64,000 nucleotides of DNA. It comes from Sphingobacteriaceae bacterium UBA6709 (GTDB taxonomy: Bacteria > Bacteroidota > Bacteroidia > Sphingobacteriales > Sphingobacteriaceae). The notes under the pieces are model-generated. The model did not search any database, was not told where the DNA came from, and worked only from the letters and a program-made list of their open reading frames with translations. Position 1 is the first letter of the stretch, and each line of letters opens with the position of its first letter. The position numbers and the translations under genes are program-made. The DNA lies in NCBI GenBank assembly GCA_002454425.1, contig DKIV01000043.1:80204-144203 (forward strand), in the 5' to 3' direction. Below are positions 33,756 to 42,841 of this stretch, piece by piece.

Positions 33756-35711
33756 GTGAACAAGCATAAAGACATTCACAAATTATCTGCCGCCGGATTG
33801 CTTATCAGTCTCGGGATTATATATGGCGATATCGGGACCTCTCCGCTTTACGTATTTAAGGCCATTATTGGCGATCGCGAGATTACCTCCGACCTGATCC
33901 TCGGCGGCTTGTCCTGTATATTCTGGACATTAACCCTGCAAACCACCATCAAATATGTTATCATCACCCTGCGTGCCGATAACAAAGGTGAAGGTGGGAT
34001 TTTCTCCCTGTTCTCGCTGGTACGCCGACGCGCGCGCTGGCTCGCCATTCCCGCCATGATTGGCGGCTGTGCCCTGCTAGCCGACGGCATCATCACGCCT
34101 CCTATTACGGTATCTTCCGCAATAGAAGGCCTTGGATTGAAATATCCGGGACTGCCTACGGTGCCCATAGTCGTGCTGATTATCACGACGCTCTTTGTTA
34201 TTCAGCAGTTCGGCACCTCAACGGTAGGGAAGGCCTTCGGCCCGATCATGTTCCTCTGGTTTACCATGATGGGGGTGTTGGGTTTCAACTATGTACTTCA
34301 ATATCCGGGCATCGTTAAGGCCCTGAATCCATACTACGCCATTCACCTGTTGTCCAGTTCTCCCGACGCCTTTATTATCTTAGGCGCGGTATTCCTCTGT
34401 ACTACAGGAGCCGAGGCTTTATACTCTGACCTCGGTCATTGTGGTCGCGACAACATCCGTATTTCATGGATCTACGTAAAAACATGTCTTATCCTTAACT
34501 ACCTGGGACAGGCCGTATGGCTGTGGCAACGTCAGGGATTGGTATTGAATACCTCCGCCGGCGAAAATCCCTTCTACACCATTATGCCCGAGTGGTTCCT
34601 CATCTTCGGTATCGCTATCGCGACTATGGCGGCCGTTATTGCCTCTCAGGCACTTATCTCCGGCTCCTTTACTTTGATTTCCGAAGCTGTACGCCTTAAT
34701 CTTTGGCCTAAGGTACGCATCGTTTACCCTTCCATACAGAAGGGACAATTGTATGTACCCTCAATGAACTGGCTGTTGCTGGCGGGATGTATCTCCGTGA
34801 TGTTCATCTTCGGCGAATCGGCGCGCATGGAGGCCGCTTACGGCTTATCCATTACCGTAGCCATGTTGATGACCACCATCCTGGTATCGGTGTACCTCCA
34901 CCGAATGAAGGTACCCGTATATATCATCGTGCTCTTCGCGGCCATTTACTGCGTTATTGAACTTACGTTCTTTGCCGGCAACATGGCTAAATTTATGCAT
35001 GGAGGCTGGTTTACGCTGCTCATCGGACTCATCCTCTTCTCTGTGATGTATGCCTGGGCCGCGGCACGACGCATCAAGAACAGGTATGTAAAGTTCGTAG
35101 AGATCGAGGACTACTATAATGTCATCTCTGAGCTGAGCGACGACGCTACCATCTCTAAGTATGCCTCTCAGTTGGTATATCTCACCTCCGCAAATTTCAA
35201 GTCCGAAATAGAATCCAAGATCATGTATTCCATCCTGCAAAAGCAGCCTAAGCGTGCCGATGTTTATTGGCTGGTGCATGTGGATGTTACTGATGAGCCA
35301 TATACAAGGGAATATAAGGTAGACTTCCTGGTACCGGGAAAGCTGATACGTGTGGATTTCCGCCTGGGCTTCCGCGTTGAGCAACGCATAAACCTGCTCT
35401 TCCGCATGGTGGTTGAAGAACTCGTGCGTAAAGGGGAGGTTGATATTACAAGTCGCTACCCATCGCTTAACAAGCATAAGATCGTGGGCGACTTTAAGTT
35501 TGTCGTGCTGGAGAAAGTCCTCTCACGCTCAAATAAGTTAAGCTTCCGCGACCGCTCAATCATGGCGTATTACTTTATCCTCAAACGCTTTGGCCTCTCC
35601 GAGGAGCGTGGCTTTGGGCTCGACCTAAGCTTCGTTGCCGTAGAGCAGGTTCCGCTGATTATCTCCACCACGGAGGATATTAGCCTGACACGTGTGCAGG
35701 ATTCCTATTAG
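33756..35711 (+). CDS. KUP-family potassium uptake protein
   Basis: The open frame begins at a TTG (33738), but the GTG at 33756 (VNKHKDIHKLSAAGLLISLG) fits the family start; either way no ATG is near. The product has about 651 residues with twelve membrane helices. KUP signatures: GIIYGDIGTSPLYVFKA (about 18-34), GEGGIFSLFSLVRR, LLADGIITPPITVSSAIEGL, GAVFLCTTGAEALYSDLGHCG and ITVAMLMTTILVSVY. It ends with a long cytoplasmic domain (about 430-651). KUP proteins import K+ with protons. The gene sits between the mannan module and SusCD with no evident functional link. Confidence 0.95.
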   Translation: MNKHKDIHKLSAAGLLISLGIIYGDIGTSPLYVFKAIIGDREITSDLILGGLSCIFWTLTLQTTIKYVIITLRADNKGEGGIFSLFSLVRRRARWLAIPAMIGGCALLADGIITPPITVSSAIEGLGLKYPGLPTVPIVVLIITTLFVIQQFGTSTVGKAFGPIMFLWFTMMGVLGFNYVLQYPGIVKALNPYYAIHLLSSSPDAFIILGAVFLCTTGAEALYSDLGHCGRDNIRISWIYVKTCLILNYLGQAVWLWQRQGLVLNTSAGENPFYTIMPEWFLIFGIAIATMAAVIASQALISGSFTLISEAVRLNLWPKVRIVYPSIQKGQLYVPSMNWLLLAGCISVMFIFGESARMEAAYGLSITVAMLMTTILVSVYLHRMKVPVYIIVLFAAIYCVIELTFFAGNMAKFMHGGWFTLLIGLILFSVMYAWAAARRIKNRYVKFVEIEDYYNVISELSDDATISKYASQLVYLTSANFKSEIESKIMYSILQKQPKRADVYWLVHVDVTDEPYTREYKVDFLVPGKLIRVDFRLGFRVEQRINLLFRMVVEELVRKGEVDITSRYPSLNKHKIVGDFKFVVLEKVLSRSNKLSFRDRSIMAYYFILKRFGLSEERGFGLDLSFVAVEQVPLIISTTEDISLTRVQDSY

Positions 35712-35755
35712 GGAAACTAGCGTATCTTATTACTCATAATCGTTTAACGCCCGAT

Positions 35756-35800
35756 AAAAAGGCGTATGAATCAGTATCGCTGATTCATACGCCTTTTTTT
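35756..35800 (+). terminator. terminator after the KUP gene
   Basis: Fourteen-base perfect stem GGCGTATGAATCAG/CTGATTCATACGCC with a five-base loop, then seven or more T residues. Confidence 0.95.
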
Positions 35801-36263
35801 GTGAATTGGAAATCCGCTTTCAATGGCCTGCAAAGCATAATACCTTTTGCAGCTATTCAATGGGTAGGGCATATGTTTTACTAATCAATTAGGAAAGTTT
35901 ATAAAACGCCAAGTGGTGATCGTATCTGCGAAGTCAGCCGCAAGAAGCTCGTCGATATAAAACTCCGTAAAGTCATTTTAGTAACCTGTACCACATCTCA
36001 TCCGGAAGTATGCGTTCCCTCTTGTTGGTTTTTCTTTAATTAATGAGGTTTAGGTGTGGTAAACTTTTGGCGTTTCTTGTTCGGCGGTGTTGTAAACATT
36101 TGTTTATATTAAAAACGCTTGTTTTTTGTGTTTTATTTTCATTTGTGATCTCTTTTTTAAGTATTTGATGGCTAAATAACATCGTAATGATTTGGTAACA
36201 CAGGCTTAAACTATGGAATTTAAGTTTGTAACTGTTTAGTTTAATAAAACATTTACCACATTT
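35801..36263. other. upstream region of the SusC gene
   Basis: About 460 bases, increasingly AT-rich. TAAGTTTG at 36221-36228 is an exact -7 box 36 bases before the SusC ATG; a good -33 partner at 19-21 bases was not found. A minus-strand open frame (36036-36275) of Lys/Phe/Leu-rich composition looks random. No anti-sigma, ECF sigma or hybrid two-component regulator gene is present. Confidence 0.45.
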
Positions 36264-39200
36264 ATGAAAAATCATTACAAGTCATTAGCACTTGTTCTAT
36301 GCATGCTGCTCTTCAGTTTGTATAGTATGGCCCAGCAACTGGTGCAGGGAATTGTGCGCGATAATCAGGGGCAGACCATCCCTGGTGTCTCAGTAAAAAT
36401 TAAAGGCACCACCATGGGTGTCATGTCCGACAACAACGGGCGCTTTAGCATCAATGCTAATTCCGGACAGACAATTGTCGTTTCCGCGATCGGCTACCAA
36501 AGCCGCGAATTCAATGTAGGCAATTCCAAAGTCCTTAACGTAAGTCTTGTGGCAACATCCAGCGACCTCAACGAGGTGGTAGTTGTAGGTTACGGAACAC
36601 AAAAAAAAGCGCATCTCAGCGGCGCTGTACAGCAGATCGGCGGGCAAACCCTCGAAGATCGCCCGATCAACAACATCAATACCGGAATGCAGGGGGTGAT
36701 GGCCAACCTGAATATCTTTCCCGCAAGCGGACGCGCTACCGATGCTCCGGGAATTAATATTCGTGGCTATACATCCCTAAATGGTGGCAGTGCCTTCATT
36801 CTCGTTGATAACGTTCCCGTAAGCAGCGGTGAATTGGCACTTCTTAATCCCGCGGATATCGAAAGTGTTACCATCCTTAAAGACGCCGCTTCCGCAGCCA
36901 TCTACGGTGCGCGCGCCTCTTACGGGGTGATGCTTGTGACCACGAAGAAAGCCAAGAGCGACAAAGTGCTTGTATCGTTCGATGCGAACACAGCTATTCG
37001 TACCATAGGCAAGATGCCTAAGCTGGTAACCGATCCCCTTACAGTAATGCAGATGAAGGCTGATGCCGCGCGTCCGCTCTACAACCTGTATCCGCAGGCG
37101 GAACGTGATTATGCTGAAAAGCTTGCCGCTGACCCAAGTCTTCCCAATACTATTGTCAATCCTACCAATCCCGATGCGTGGTCCTATTATGGTTCCACAA
37201 ACTGGCTGGAGGAAGTATACCGTAACTCAGCTCCCACTTATACCGGAAATATCAACATCTCACAAAAGACCGATCGCCTTTCCTATATGGCCAGCGGCGG
37301 ATATTACCGTCAGAATGGTATGTTGAAATACGGCAATGATAAACTCGATCGCTATAACTTCCGCGGTAACGCTACCTATCAGCTTACCAAGCGCTGGAGC
37401 GCGGGAACCAATCTTTCCTTCATTAAGCGAGATTATGAAGCGCCGCCATTTGTGGATGGTAACTTGTTCTGGAATGTTAACAGACAGGCGAGCTTAAGCG
37501 TTCCCCGTAACCCTGACGGCACATGGACCTCTGCCGGGGCCGGAGTGTTGGGTATCTTGCAGGAAGGTGGCCGTAGTAAAAACGCCTACAATCAGACGCA
37601 GGTATCATTCAACACGAAGGTTGACCTGATAAAAGATATATGGTCAGTAAGTGGCGACGCGAGTTTCCGCTTCACCAACAGCGGTACCGATACCTATAAT
37701 CTGCCGGTATTGTATCGCACCGGACCCAATCAGCCCCTGGCAACATTCTTTGACGCCTCGGTAGGTTCCAACAGCTTTGCCAATGTTGGTAACAGTCAGC
37801 CTACCTATAAGGTATATAACCTCTACTCTAACTTCCAGAAAACTTTCGCTCAGAAACACAGTCTCCAGGCTATCGTCGGAGTTAACCGTGAGTTAAGCAC
37901 CTCCGACAGCTACAGCGTACGCCGTCTGGGACTTATCAGTGCCGATCTTCCCGAAATAGGCCTCGCCACAGGCGACATTACTACCAGTCGCAGTAAAAGT
38001 GAGGTGGCGCTTATGGGTTTCTTCGGACGCCTGAACTATACCTTCGACGATAAATATATCGTTGAATTTAACGGTCGCTACGATGGTACCTCACGCTACC
38101 CTAAGGGCGATCGCTGGGGATTCTTCCCATCTGTATCCGGCGCCTGGGTGTTGTCTAACGAAAACTTCCTTGCTAATGTCAAGGAATCTATCGGTATGAA
38201 CAGCTTCAAGATCCGCGGATCATATGGCGAGCTCGGAAATCAGACCAACGACTCTGCTTATCCATTTGTTCCGACGATGTCATCAGGCGCTACCGGAATC
38301 ATCATTGATGGTAAGAAGCCCGTATTAGTAAACAATCCGGGAGTGGTAGCGCCCTCAATTACCTGGGAAACGGTGCGTAAGCTGAACGGAGGGGTAGATA
38401 TGGAGTTCTTTAAGAATCGTTTCGATCTTTCTTTTGATGTGTATCGTCAGAATACAGAAGGTATGCTCGGCCCATCGCAGGTGCTGCCCGGCGTATTCGG
38501 TACCAGCGCTCCTTATACGAACGCCGCGGACCTGAAGACCCTGGGATTTGAGCTTTCCTTTGGATGGAAGGATCGCTTCAATCTTGCTGGTTCGCCTTTT
38601 GATTGGTCGGCACGTGTAAATATTGCCGATAACCGCGCCTTCATTACCAGGTATGACAACCCTACGGGAGTATTGTCTAGTTACTATAATGGTATGCGCA
38701 TCGGCGAAATCTGGGGCTTAACCACTGAAGGGTTCTTCGCCTCTGATGACGAAGCTGCTAACTGGGCCGATCAGTCTGCCGTAGGAACCTCCTATCATAA
38801 TTATGACTTCTTTGCCGGTGATCTTAAGTTTAAAGACCTGAATGGAGATGGTAAAGTAGATAATGGCGATAACACCGTGACCAACCCCGGCGACCGTCGC
38901 ATTATCGGAAACTCCGCAAGTCGCCTGCCTTACAGCATCGACCTGAATGCCGCATGGAAGGGTTTTGACCTTCGTGCCTTCTTCCAGGGTATCGGCAAAC
39001 GCGACTACTATGCCGGTGGTGCCGATATTTATTTCTGGGGAATCTACGCGCAGCCATGGACTAATATTACGGAGAAGAATATGGATCACTGGACGCCGGA
39101 AAATCCAAACGCGTATTTCCCGCGCGTAAAGTCCTACACGGCCGAAACCGGCTCCAGTGAGCTTAGCCGCGCGCAGACACGCTACCTGCAGGATGCCTCC

Positions 39201-39422
39201 TACCTGCGCCTGAAAAACCTGACGCTGGGTTACACCTTGCCGGGTACCCTGCTTAAGCGCGCTTCCATCAACCGATTACGCGTGTATTTCAGTGCGGAGA
39301 ATCTCTTCACCTGGAAGCATCTGGATCAGGATCTCGATCCCGAGTTCCTCTCATTGGGTAATGCCAGCGGCGGTTATCCATTCCAGAAAGTATACTCTTT
39401 TGGCTTAAATATGAGCTTCTAA
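36264..39422 (+). CDS. SusC/RagA-family TonB-dependent transporter
   Basis: 1052 residues. Signal peptide (SLALVLCMLLFSLYSMAQ); a carboxypeptidase-regulatory-like domain (about 25-105, VQGIVRDNQGQTIPGVSVKIKGT...IGYQSREF); the TonB-box-proximal LNEVVVVGYGTQKK; plug domain (about 115-230, NIRGYTSLNGGSAFILVD, LKDAASAAIYGARASYGV); and a 22-strand barrel ending in YSFGLNMSF with terminal Phe. It moves oligosaccharides or other large ligands across the outer membrane, powered by TonB. The SusD partner follows 30 bases downstream. The ligand cannot be assigned; no glycoside hydrolase is in this operon. Confidence 0.97.
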   Translation: MKNHYKSLALVLCMLLFSLYSMAQQLVQGIVRDNQGQTIPGVSVKIKGTTMGVMSDNNGRFSINANSGQTIVVSAIGYQSREFNVGNSKVLNVSLVATSSDLNEVVVVGYGTQKKAHLSGAVQQIGGQTLEDRPINNINTGMQGVMANLNIFPASGRATDAPGINIRGYTSLNGGSAFILVDNVPVSSGELALLNPADIESVTILKDAASAAIYGARASYGVMLVTTKKAKSDKVLVSFDANTAIRTIGKMPKLVTDPLTVMQMKADAARPLYNLYPQAERDYAEKLAADPSLPNTIVNPTNPDAWSYYGSTNWLEEVYRNSAPTYTGNINISQKTDRLSYMASGGYYRQNGMLKYGNDKLDRYNFRGNATYQLTKRWSAGTNLSFIKRDYEAPPFVDGNLFWNVNRQASLSVPRNPDGTWTSAGAGVLGILQEGGRSKNAYNQTQVSFNTKVDLIKDIWSVSGDASFRFTNSGTDTYNLPVLYRTGPNQPLATFFDASVGSNSFANVGNSQPTYKVYNLYSNFQKTFAQKHSLQAIVGVNRELSTSDSYSVRRLGLISADLPEIGLATGDITTSRSKSEVALMGFFGRLNYTFDDKYIVEFNGRYDGTSRYPKGDRWGFFPSVSGAWVLSNENFLANVKESIGMNSFKIRGSYGELGNQTNDSAYPFVPTMSSGATGIIIDGKKPVLVNNPGVVAPSITWETVRKLNGGVDMEFFKNRFDLSFDVYRQNTEGMLGPSQVLPGVFGTSAPYTNAADLKTLGFELSFGWKDRFNLAGSPFDWSARVNIADNRAFITRYDNPTGVLSSYYNGMRIGEIWGLTTEGFFASDDEAANWADQSAVGTSYHNYDFFAGDLKFKDLNGDGKVDNGDNTVTNPGDRRIIGNSASRLPYSIDLNAAWKGFDLRAFFQGIGKRDYYAGGADIYFWGIYAQPWTNITEKNMDHWTPENPNAYFPRVKSYTAETGSSELSRAQTRYLQDASYLRLKNLTLGYTLPGTLLKRASINRLRVYFSAENLFTWKHLDQDLDPEFLSLGNASGGYPFQKVYSFGLNMSF

Positions 39423-39452
39423 TTTGATTACGAATAGTAAAAAATATAAATC

Positions 39453-41258
39453 ATGAGATTGAATAAAATAAGCGGATATCTTGCCTGCGCAGCGGTATTG
39501 ATGACTGCGACATCTTGCGAGAAAAACTTCCTGGACCGGCAGCCCCTGACGTCCATTACCGAGGAAAACTTCTTTAACACTCCGGCAGACCTGGATACCT
39601 ATGTAAATGGTATCGTTAATGCCATGCAAAGCGGAGGGGTTTATGATGATGTCAGTTCTGATAATACCTCCATTTACCTTGCCGGCTCTACGCATATAAG
39701 CATGCTTTCCGGAACTATTACTCCGGCAAATATTGGCGGATGGAGCGACTGGGGGAACCTGCGCAGAATAAACTTCCTGCTCGACAATGCTGGTAAAGCT
39801 ACCGGCGACGCCGCGGCCATCCGCAGCTCCATTGGGGTTGCGCGTTATTTCCGCGCCCGCTTCTATATCAATAAGATCAAGCAATATTCAGATGTGCCCT
39901 GGTTTAGTCACGCCATGACTTCTGAAGATCCCGATATCTATAAAGCTAAGGATCCCCGCGCGCTGGTAGCCGACTCGGTACTTGCCGATCTTGAATACGC
40001 GGCAGCCAATGTTACCGCCACTAAGGGAAACAAAACACGCATTCATCGCTGGGTGGCCAAGTCGGAACTTGCCCGCTTCTGCCTGTACGAAGGAACATAC
40101 CGTAAGTATCACGCTGAAATCAACCTCACCGGCGATGCCGACCGCTTCCTTACCCGCGCTGCCGAAGTGTCTAAAGATATTATGGATAACGGCGGCTTCA
40201 GCATCAGCGGAAACGATGCCACCGCCTACCGCAACCTGTTTATCAGCACCGCGCTCGATGGCAATCCCGAGATCATCCAATGGTTTCAGAGCAGCAAGGA
40301 GCTCAACGTAGCAAACAATACACATACCGTGCTGGGTTATCAATGGGGTATCAGTCGCAACCTTATGGAGACCTTCCTGATGAAAGACGGTACTCCTTTT
40401 ACACAAACGCCGGGATATGCTACAAAGCAGCTGACGCAGGTCTTCGCCAATCGTGATCCGCGTCTTGCGGAAGTGATCGCCACCCCCGGATTCGAAACGG
40501 TGCCGGGCCAGGGCGCGTATCTTATAAAGCCATCTACGGGGGGCTATGATCAGATAAAGTTTTACCCTCGGGATCCGGCATTGCGTGGCGGCTGGGTGCT
40601 CAACTACACCTCACTGCCTATCTATAGATTTGCTGAAACCCTGCTGAACTATGCCGAGGCACGTGCTGAGCTGAATCTCATTACGCAGGCAGATCTTGAT
40701 CTTACCGTCAATAAACTTCGCGCTCGTGTGGGCATGCCTCTGATCAGCCTAGCTACAGCCAACAGTGTTATCGATCCGGTACTTGCCGCATATTACCCAA
40801 ATGTTACGGGCGCTAACCGCGGGGCACTTCTCGAGATCCGTCGCGAGCGTCGCGTAGAGCTTGCCTGCGAAGGCTTCCGCTATGATGATCTTAAACGTTG
40901 GTTTGCCGGTCAGCACTTCGCTGATCCTCAGCAGGGCATATATCTGCCAGGCTTGGGAGCGTTCGATGTAACAGGTGACGGCATTGCTGATATCGCCATT
41001 GTGCCTACCAACAGTTCGCCGATTACCGCGGTTGCCGGGTCTACGCTTCCCGCGGATATTAGCAAGATCGTTAAATATCCATTGGATGATCGTAATGCCA
41101 ACTATGCGCTCTCAAACGGAACCTCCGGGTATCTGGTATTCAAGACGGATCAGCAGACGCCGAAATCATTTATTTCGCCGAAGTATTATTATCAGCCGAT
41201 TCCTGCTTCACAGATTGTATTAAATCCAAAATTAGCGCAACCAATAGGCTGGCAGTAG
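39453..41258 (+). CDS. SusD/RagB-family surface lipoprotein
   Basis: 601 residues with lipoprotein signal (AAVLMTATSC, lipidated Cys22) and the SusD N-terminal FLDRQPLTSITEENFFNTPADLDTYVNG. TPR-type helices follow, with RYFRARFYINKIKQYSDVPW. The C-terminal LIEIRRERRVELACEGFRYDDLKRW block, present here as LLEIRRERRVELACEGFRYDD, is the most conserved SusD stretch. SusD forms a lid on the SusC channel at the cell surface and binds the ligand. It ends the two-gene operon, followed by a terminator. Confidence 0.97.
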   Translation: MRLNKISGYLACAAVLMTATSCEKNFLDRQPLTSITEENFFNTPADLDTYVNGIVNAMQSGGVYDDVSSDNTSIYLAGSTHISMLSGTITPANIGGWSDWGNLRRINFLLDNAGKATGDAAAIRSSIGVARYFRARFYINKIKQYSDVPWFSHAMTSEDPDIYKAKDPRALVADSVLADLEYAAANVTATKGNKTRIHRWVAKSELARFCLYEGTYRKYHAEINLTGDADRFLTRAAEVSKDIMDNGGFSISGNDATAYRNLFISTALDGNPEIIQWFQSSKELNVANNTHTVLGYQWGISRNLMETFLMKDGTPFTQTPGYATKQLTQVFANRDPRLAEVIATPGFETVPGQGAYLIKPSTGGYDQIKFYPRDPALRGGWVLNYTSLPIYRFAETLLNYAEARAELNLITQADLDLTVNKLRARVGMPLISLATANSVIDPVLAAYYPNVTGANRGALLEIRRERRVELACEGFRYDDLKRWFAGQHFADPQQGIYLPGLGAFDVTGDGIADIAIVPTNSSPITAVAGSTLPADISKIVKYPLDDRNANYALSNGTSGYLVFKTDQQTPKSFISPKYYYQPIPASQIVLNPKLAQPIGWQ

Positions 41259-41306
41259 TTCATCGATGCTAAGCTGTTAAAAGCTGACTGATATCAGCGC
41301 CGCGAC

Positions 41307-41335
41307 AGGGGAGGGTTTAAACGCCTTCCCCTTTT
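41307..41335 (+). terminator. terminator after susD
   Basis: Imperfect GC-rich stem AGGGGAGGG/GCCTTCCCCT with a T-run, about 50 bases after the susD stop. Confidence 0.75.
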
Positions 41336-41663
41336 ATGTTTTAAGTTCCTTTGCTGTTTTCGAATTCTTAAAGCTTATTAGCATCAGACAAATGGAAAAG
41401 TTGTCCCGTGTAAGTATTTCACGTTTTTCTACCAGGGCTTACCAAGCTTAAATAAGCATTACACACGAAGGGTAAGGCGGTATTCCGGAGCTCTTCCTAA
41501 CCTTAAAGTTATCCCATTTTTCCGGGTAAAATTCCCTGCTCCGTTTTAATTGTGTGATAATATTCCCCGGTATTCTGTGCAAAAAGTGCACGCTTTTCAG
41601 AGAGTTTTGTGTATGCAATTTCACAATTTGAGGAAAAATGTTAAAAAAAGTTAAAACATTTAT
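41336..41663. other. AT-rich intergenic DNA before the structured RNA
   Basis: About 330 bases with no gene. It becomes very A-rich toward 41630-41660. TACTTTCG at 41664-41671 is a one-mismatch -7 box that would start transcription right at the folded region described next. Confidence 0.4.
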
Positions 41664-41670
41664 TACTTTC

Positions 41671-41975
41671 GTGCGTTGGCCTCATTAAGTTGTCGGGCAA
41701 TAATTGAAAAAGCCGAACCTGCCATTTGATGGCGAAATCAATAGAATACACCCTTAGCTGAGGCTAGCGGTGCACTACCAAGGAAGAGTACATGTTGAAG
41801 GAGATTTAGAATGCGGAAGCTTGTTTCGCGGGCACCTGAGGATGCCCAATGAAGCCTCAGTATAAGCAATCAAACGAGGCCGCGATAAGGTGGTATACTG
41901 TTATAAGAAGTGAAGGGATGAGAGTAGAGGGGGGGTCGTAGCGATGCTGTAGGTTCGATCGGTTAAACAAATAAA
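41671..41975 (+). ncRNA. candidate structured RNA ahead of the exopolysaccharide locus
   Basis: A G-rich, non-coding stretch that stands out from its AT-rich surroundings. Readable secondary structure includes GCCAT/ATGGC (41721-41733), CACC..TAGC/GCTA..GGTG (41749-41772), GCGGAA/TTTCGC (41813-41829) and, directly stacked, GGGCA/TGCCC (41830-41847). The loop CTGAGG of the last hairpin (41836-41841) is complementary to CCTCAG at 41855-41860, giving a pseudoknot. It is not RNase P, tmRNA, SRP RNA or 6S by visible motifs. It may be the leader of the zinc-ribbon/exopolysaccharide transcript, a free small RNA, or the 5' relic of a group II intron (it begins GTGCG). Boundaries are approximate. Confidence 0.45.
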
Positions 41976-42020
41976 AAGATATATAAAGGGACTTTGAAAA
42001 AACGAAATCGTCGCATTTTA

Positions 42021-42041
42021 ATCTCTGATCGGATTAGAGAT
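42021..42041 (+). other. hairpin between the structured RNA and the zinc-ribbon gene
   Basis: ATCTCT and AGAGAT pair around GATCGGATT. No T-run follows, so it is probably not a terminator; it leaves the downstream gene connected to the candidate leader. Confidence 0.4.
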
Positions 42042-42132
42042 GGAGAGCATAGCTTAGCAACGTTTGGTTTTAGGATAAGTTCCATAACACTATACCTATT
42101 ACAATTAATACAGTACTATTCAAGACACAACT

Positions 42133-42324
42133 ATGAGTAATTCATACACTGAAAAGCACAGAAACGATGAGCATGAATTTAAATGTCCAATCTGTGGGAT
42201 TCCGCTTACTGCAAGGATACGCCGCGGATGGAGCGTCCGTTATCTGTTGTTCAGTAAGCCCTTTAAAAGATATATCTGCGGCAACTGCCGTAATAAGTTC
42301 TATATCATGAGAGAAAAACTATAA
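42133..42324 (+). CDS. small zinc-ribbon protein
   Basis: 63 residues. Two Cys pairs, CPIC (18-21) and CGNC (49-52), enclose a basic, aromatic-rich stretch (RIRRGWSVRYLLFSKPFKRY), the pattern of a zinc ribbon. There is no enzyme domain. It lies between the structured RNA and the exopolysaccharide operon; the strong terminator at 42461 separates it from the latter. Role unknown; nucleic-acid or protein binding is suggested only by the fold. Confidence 0.75.
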   Translation: MSNSYTEKHRNDEHEFKCPICGIPLTARIRRGWSVRYLLFSKPFKRYICGNCRNKFYIMREKL

Positions 42325-42419
42325 ATGGTTCTACACTTACTATTGGAATGCGCGTCATTGTCGCAAGGCATATAGCCAAAAAATTTCCCTCCTCATGGCC
42401 GGGAATTTAGAAAGAGATT

Positions 42420-42455
42420 CGCTCTTTAACGCTCTTAACGCTCTTAACGCTCTCT
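42420..42455 (+). repeat. tandem repeat, unit CGCTCTTAA
   Basis: CGCTCTTTAA, CGCTCTTAA, CGCTCTTAA, CGCTCTCTA: four consecutive near-identical 9-10 base units just before the terminator hairpin. Confidence 0.8.
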
Positions 42456-42460
42456 ATTTA

Positions 42461-42495
42461 AGGTACAGGGAATTTCCCTGTACCTGTTTTTTTTT
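42461..42495 (+). terminator. terminator after the zinc-ribbon gene
   Basis: Eleven-base stem AGGTACAGGGA/TCCCTGTACCT with a tiny loop, then a run of nine T residues. Confidence 0.93.
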
Positions 42496-42841
42496 AAACC
42501 CTTGTTGTGCTACCCTTGTCGTGAATAACTGAGAAAAAAAATATTTCTCAAAACAAATCATCTCTTCTGCTTGTATTCTCAACATATTAATGAAAGTCAT
42601 TATTTTAAGTCCGTCTGTTAATAAAACTTTATTAAAACATGAAATACATTGAACTTTTTGTATTTCCCGGTGAGAAAAAATGAGAAATATCAAAAATAAA
42701 TGTATCTTGCGTTATTGAAAAACGGAACGGTGCTGCCTGGTAAACTACATTACATTGATACATAATACCATAGCATTTTACGATGCTCAATTGAAAATAT
42801 GAACGTTCTCAGAAAAAGGGGAAAATCTAATTAGGGATAAT

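Larger units (their letters stand above)
42325..42841. other. intergenic region before the exopolysaccharide operon
   Basis: Holds a hairpin at about 42381-42410 (AAATTTCCC with GGGAATTT), a short tandem repeat, and the terminator at 42461-42495. Some 340 bases of AT-rich DNA then lead to the WecG/TagA gene, presumably with the operon promoter; I could not place it with confidence. The minus-strand open frame 42454-42693 appears random. Confidence 0.5.

Noticed and set aside
36036..36275. Minus-strand frame of 79 residues upstream of SusC
   Set aside because: Lys/Phe/Leu-rich translation of AT-rich DNA, overlaps the SusC start, no promoter or family.
41758..41780. Resemblance to the JUMPstart/ops element of enteric polysaccharide operons
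   Set aside because: Only a few bases (GCGGT) agree, and order and spacing differ from GGCGGTAGCGTG; chance similarity is likely.
42020..42130. Domain V of a group II intron downstream of the structured RNA
   Set aside because: No 34-base domain V hairpin (AGC..GAAA..GUU type) or branch-point domain VI could be found, and no reverse transcriptase gene is present; a complete intron is excluded, though a 5' relic is not.
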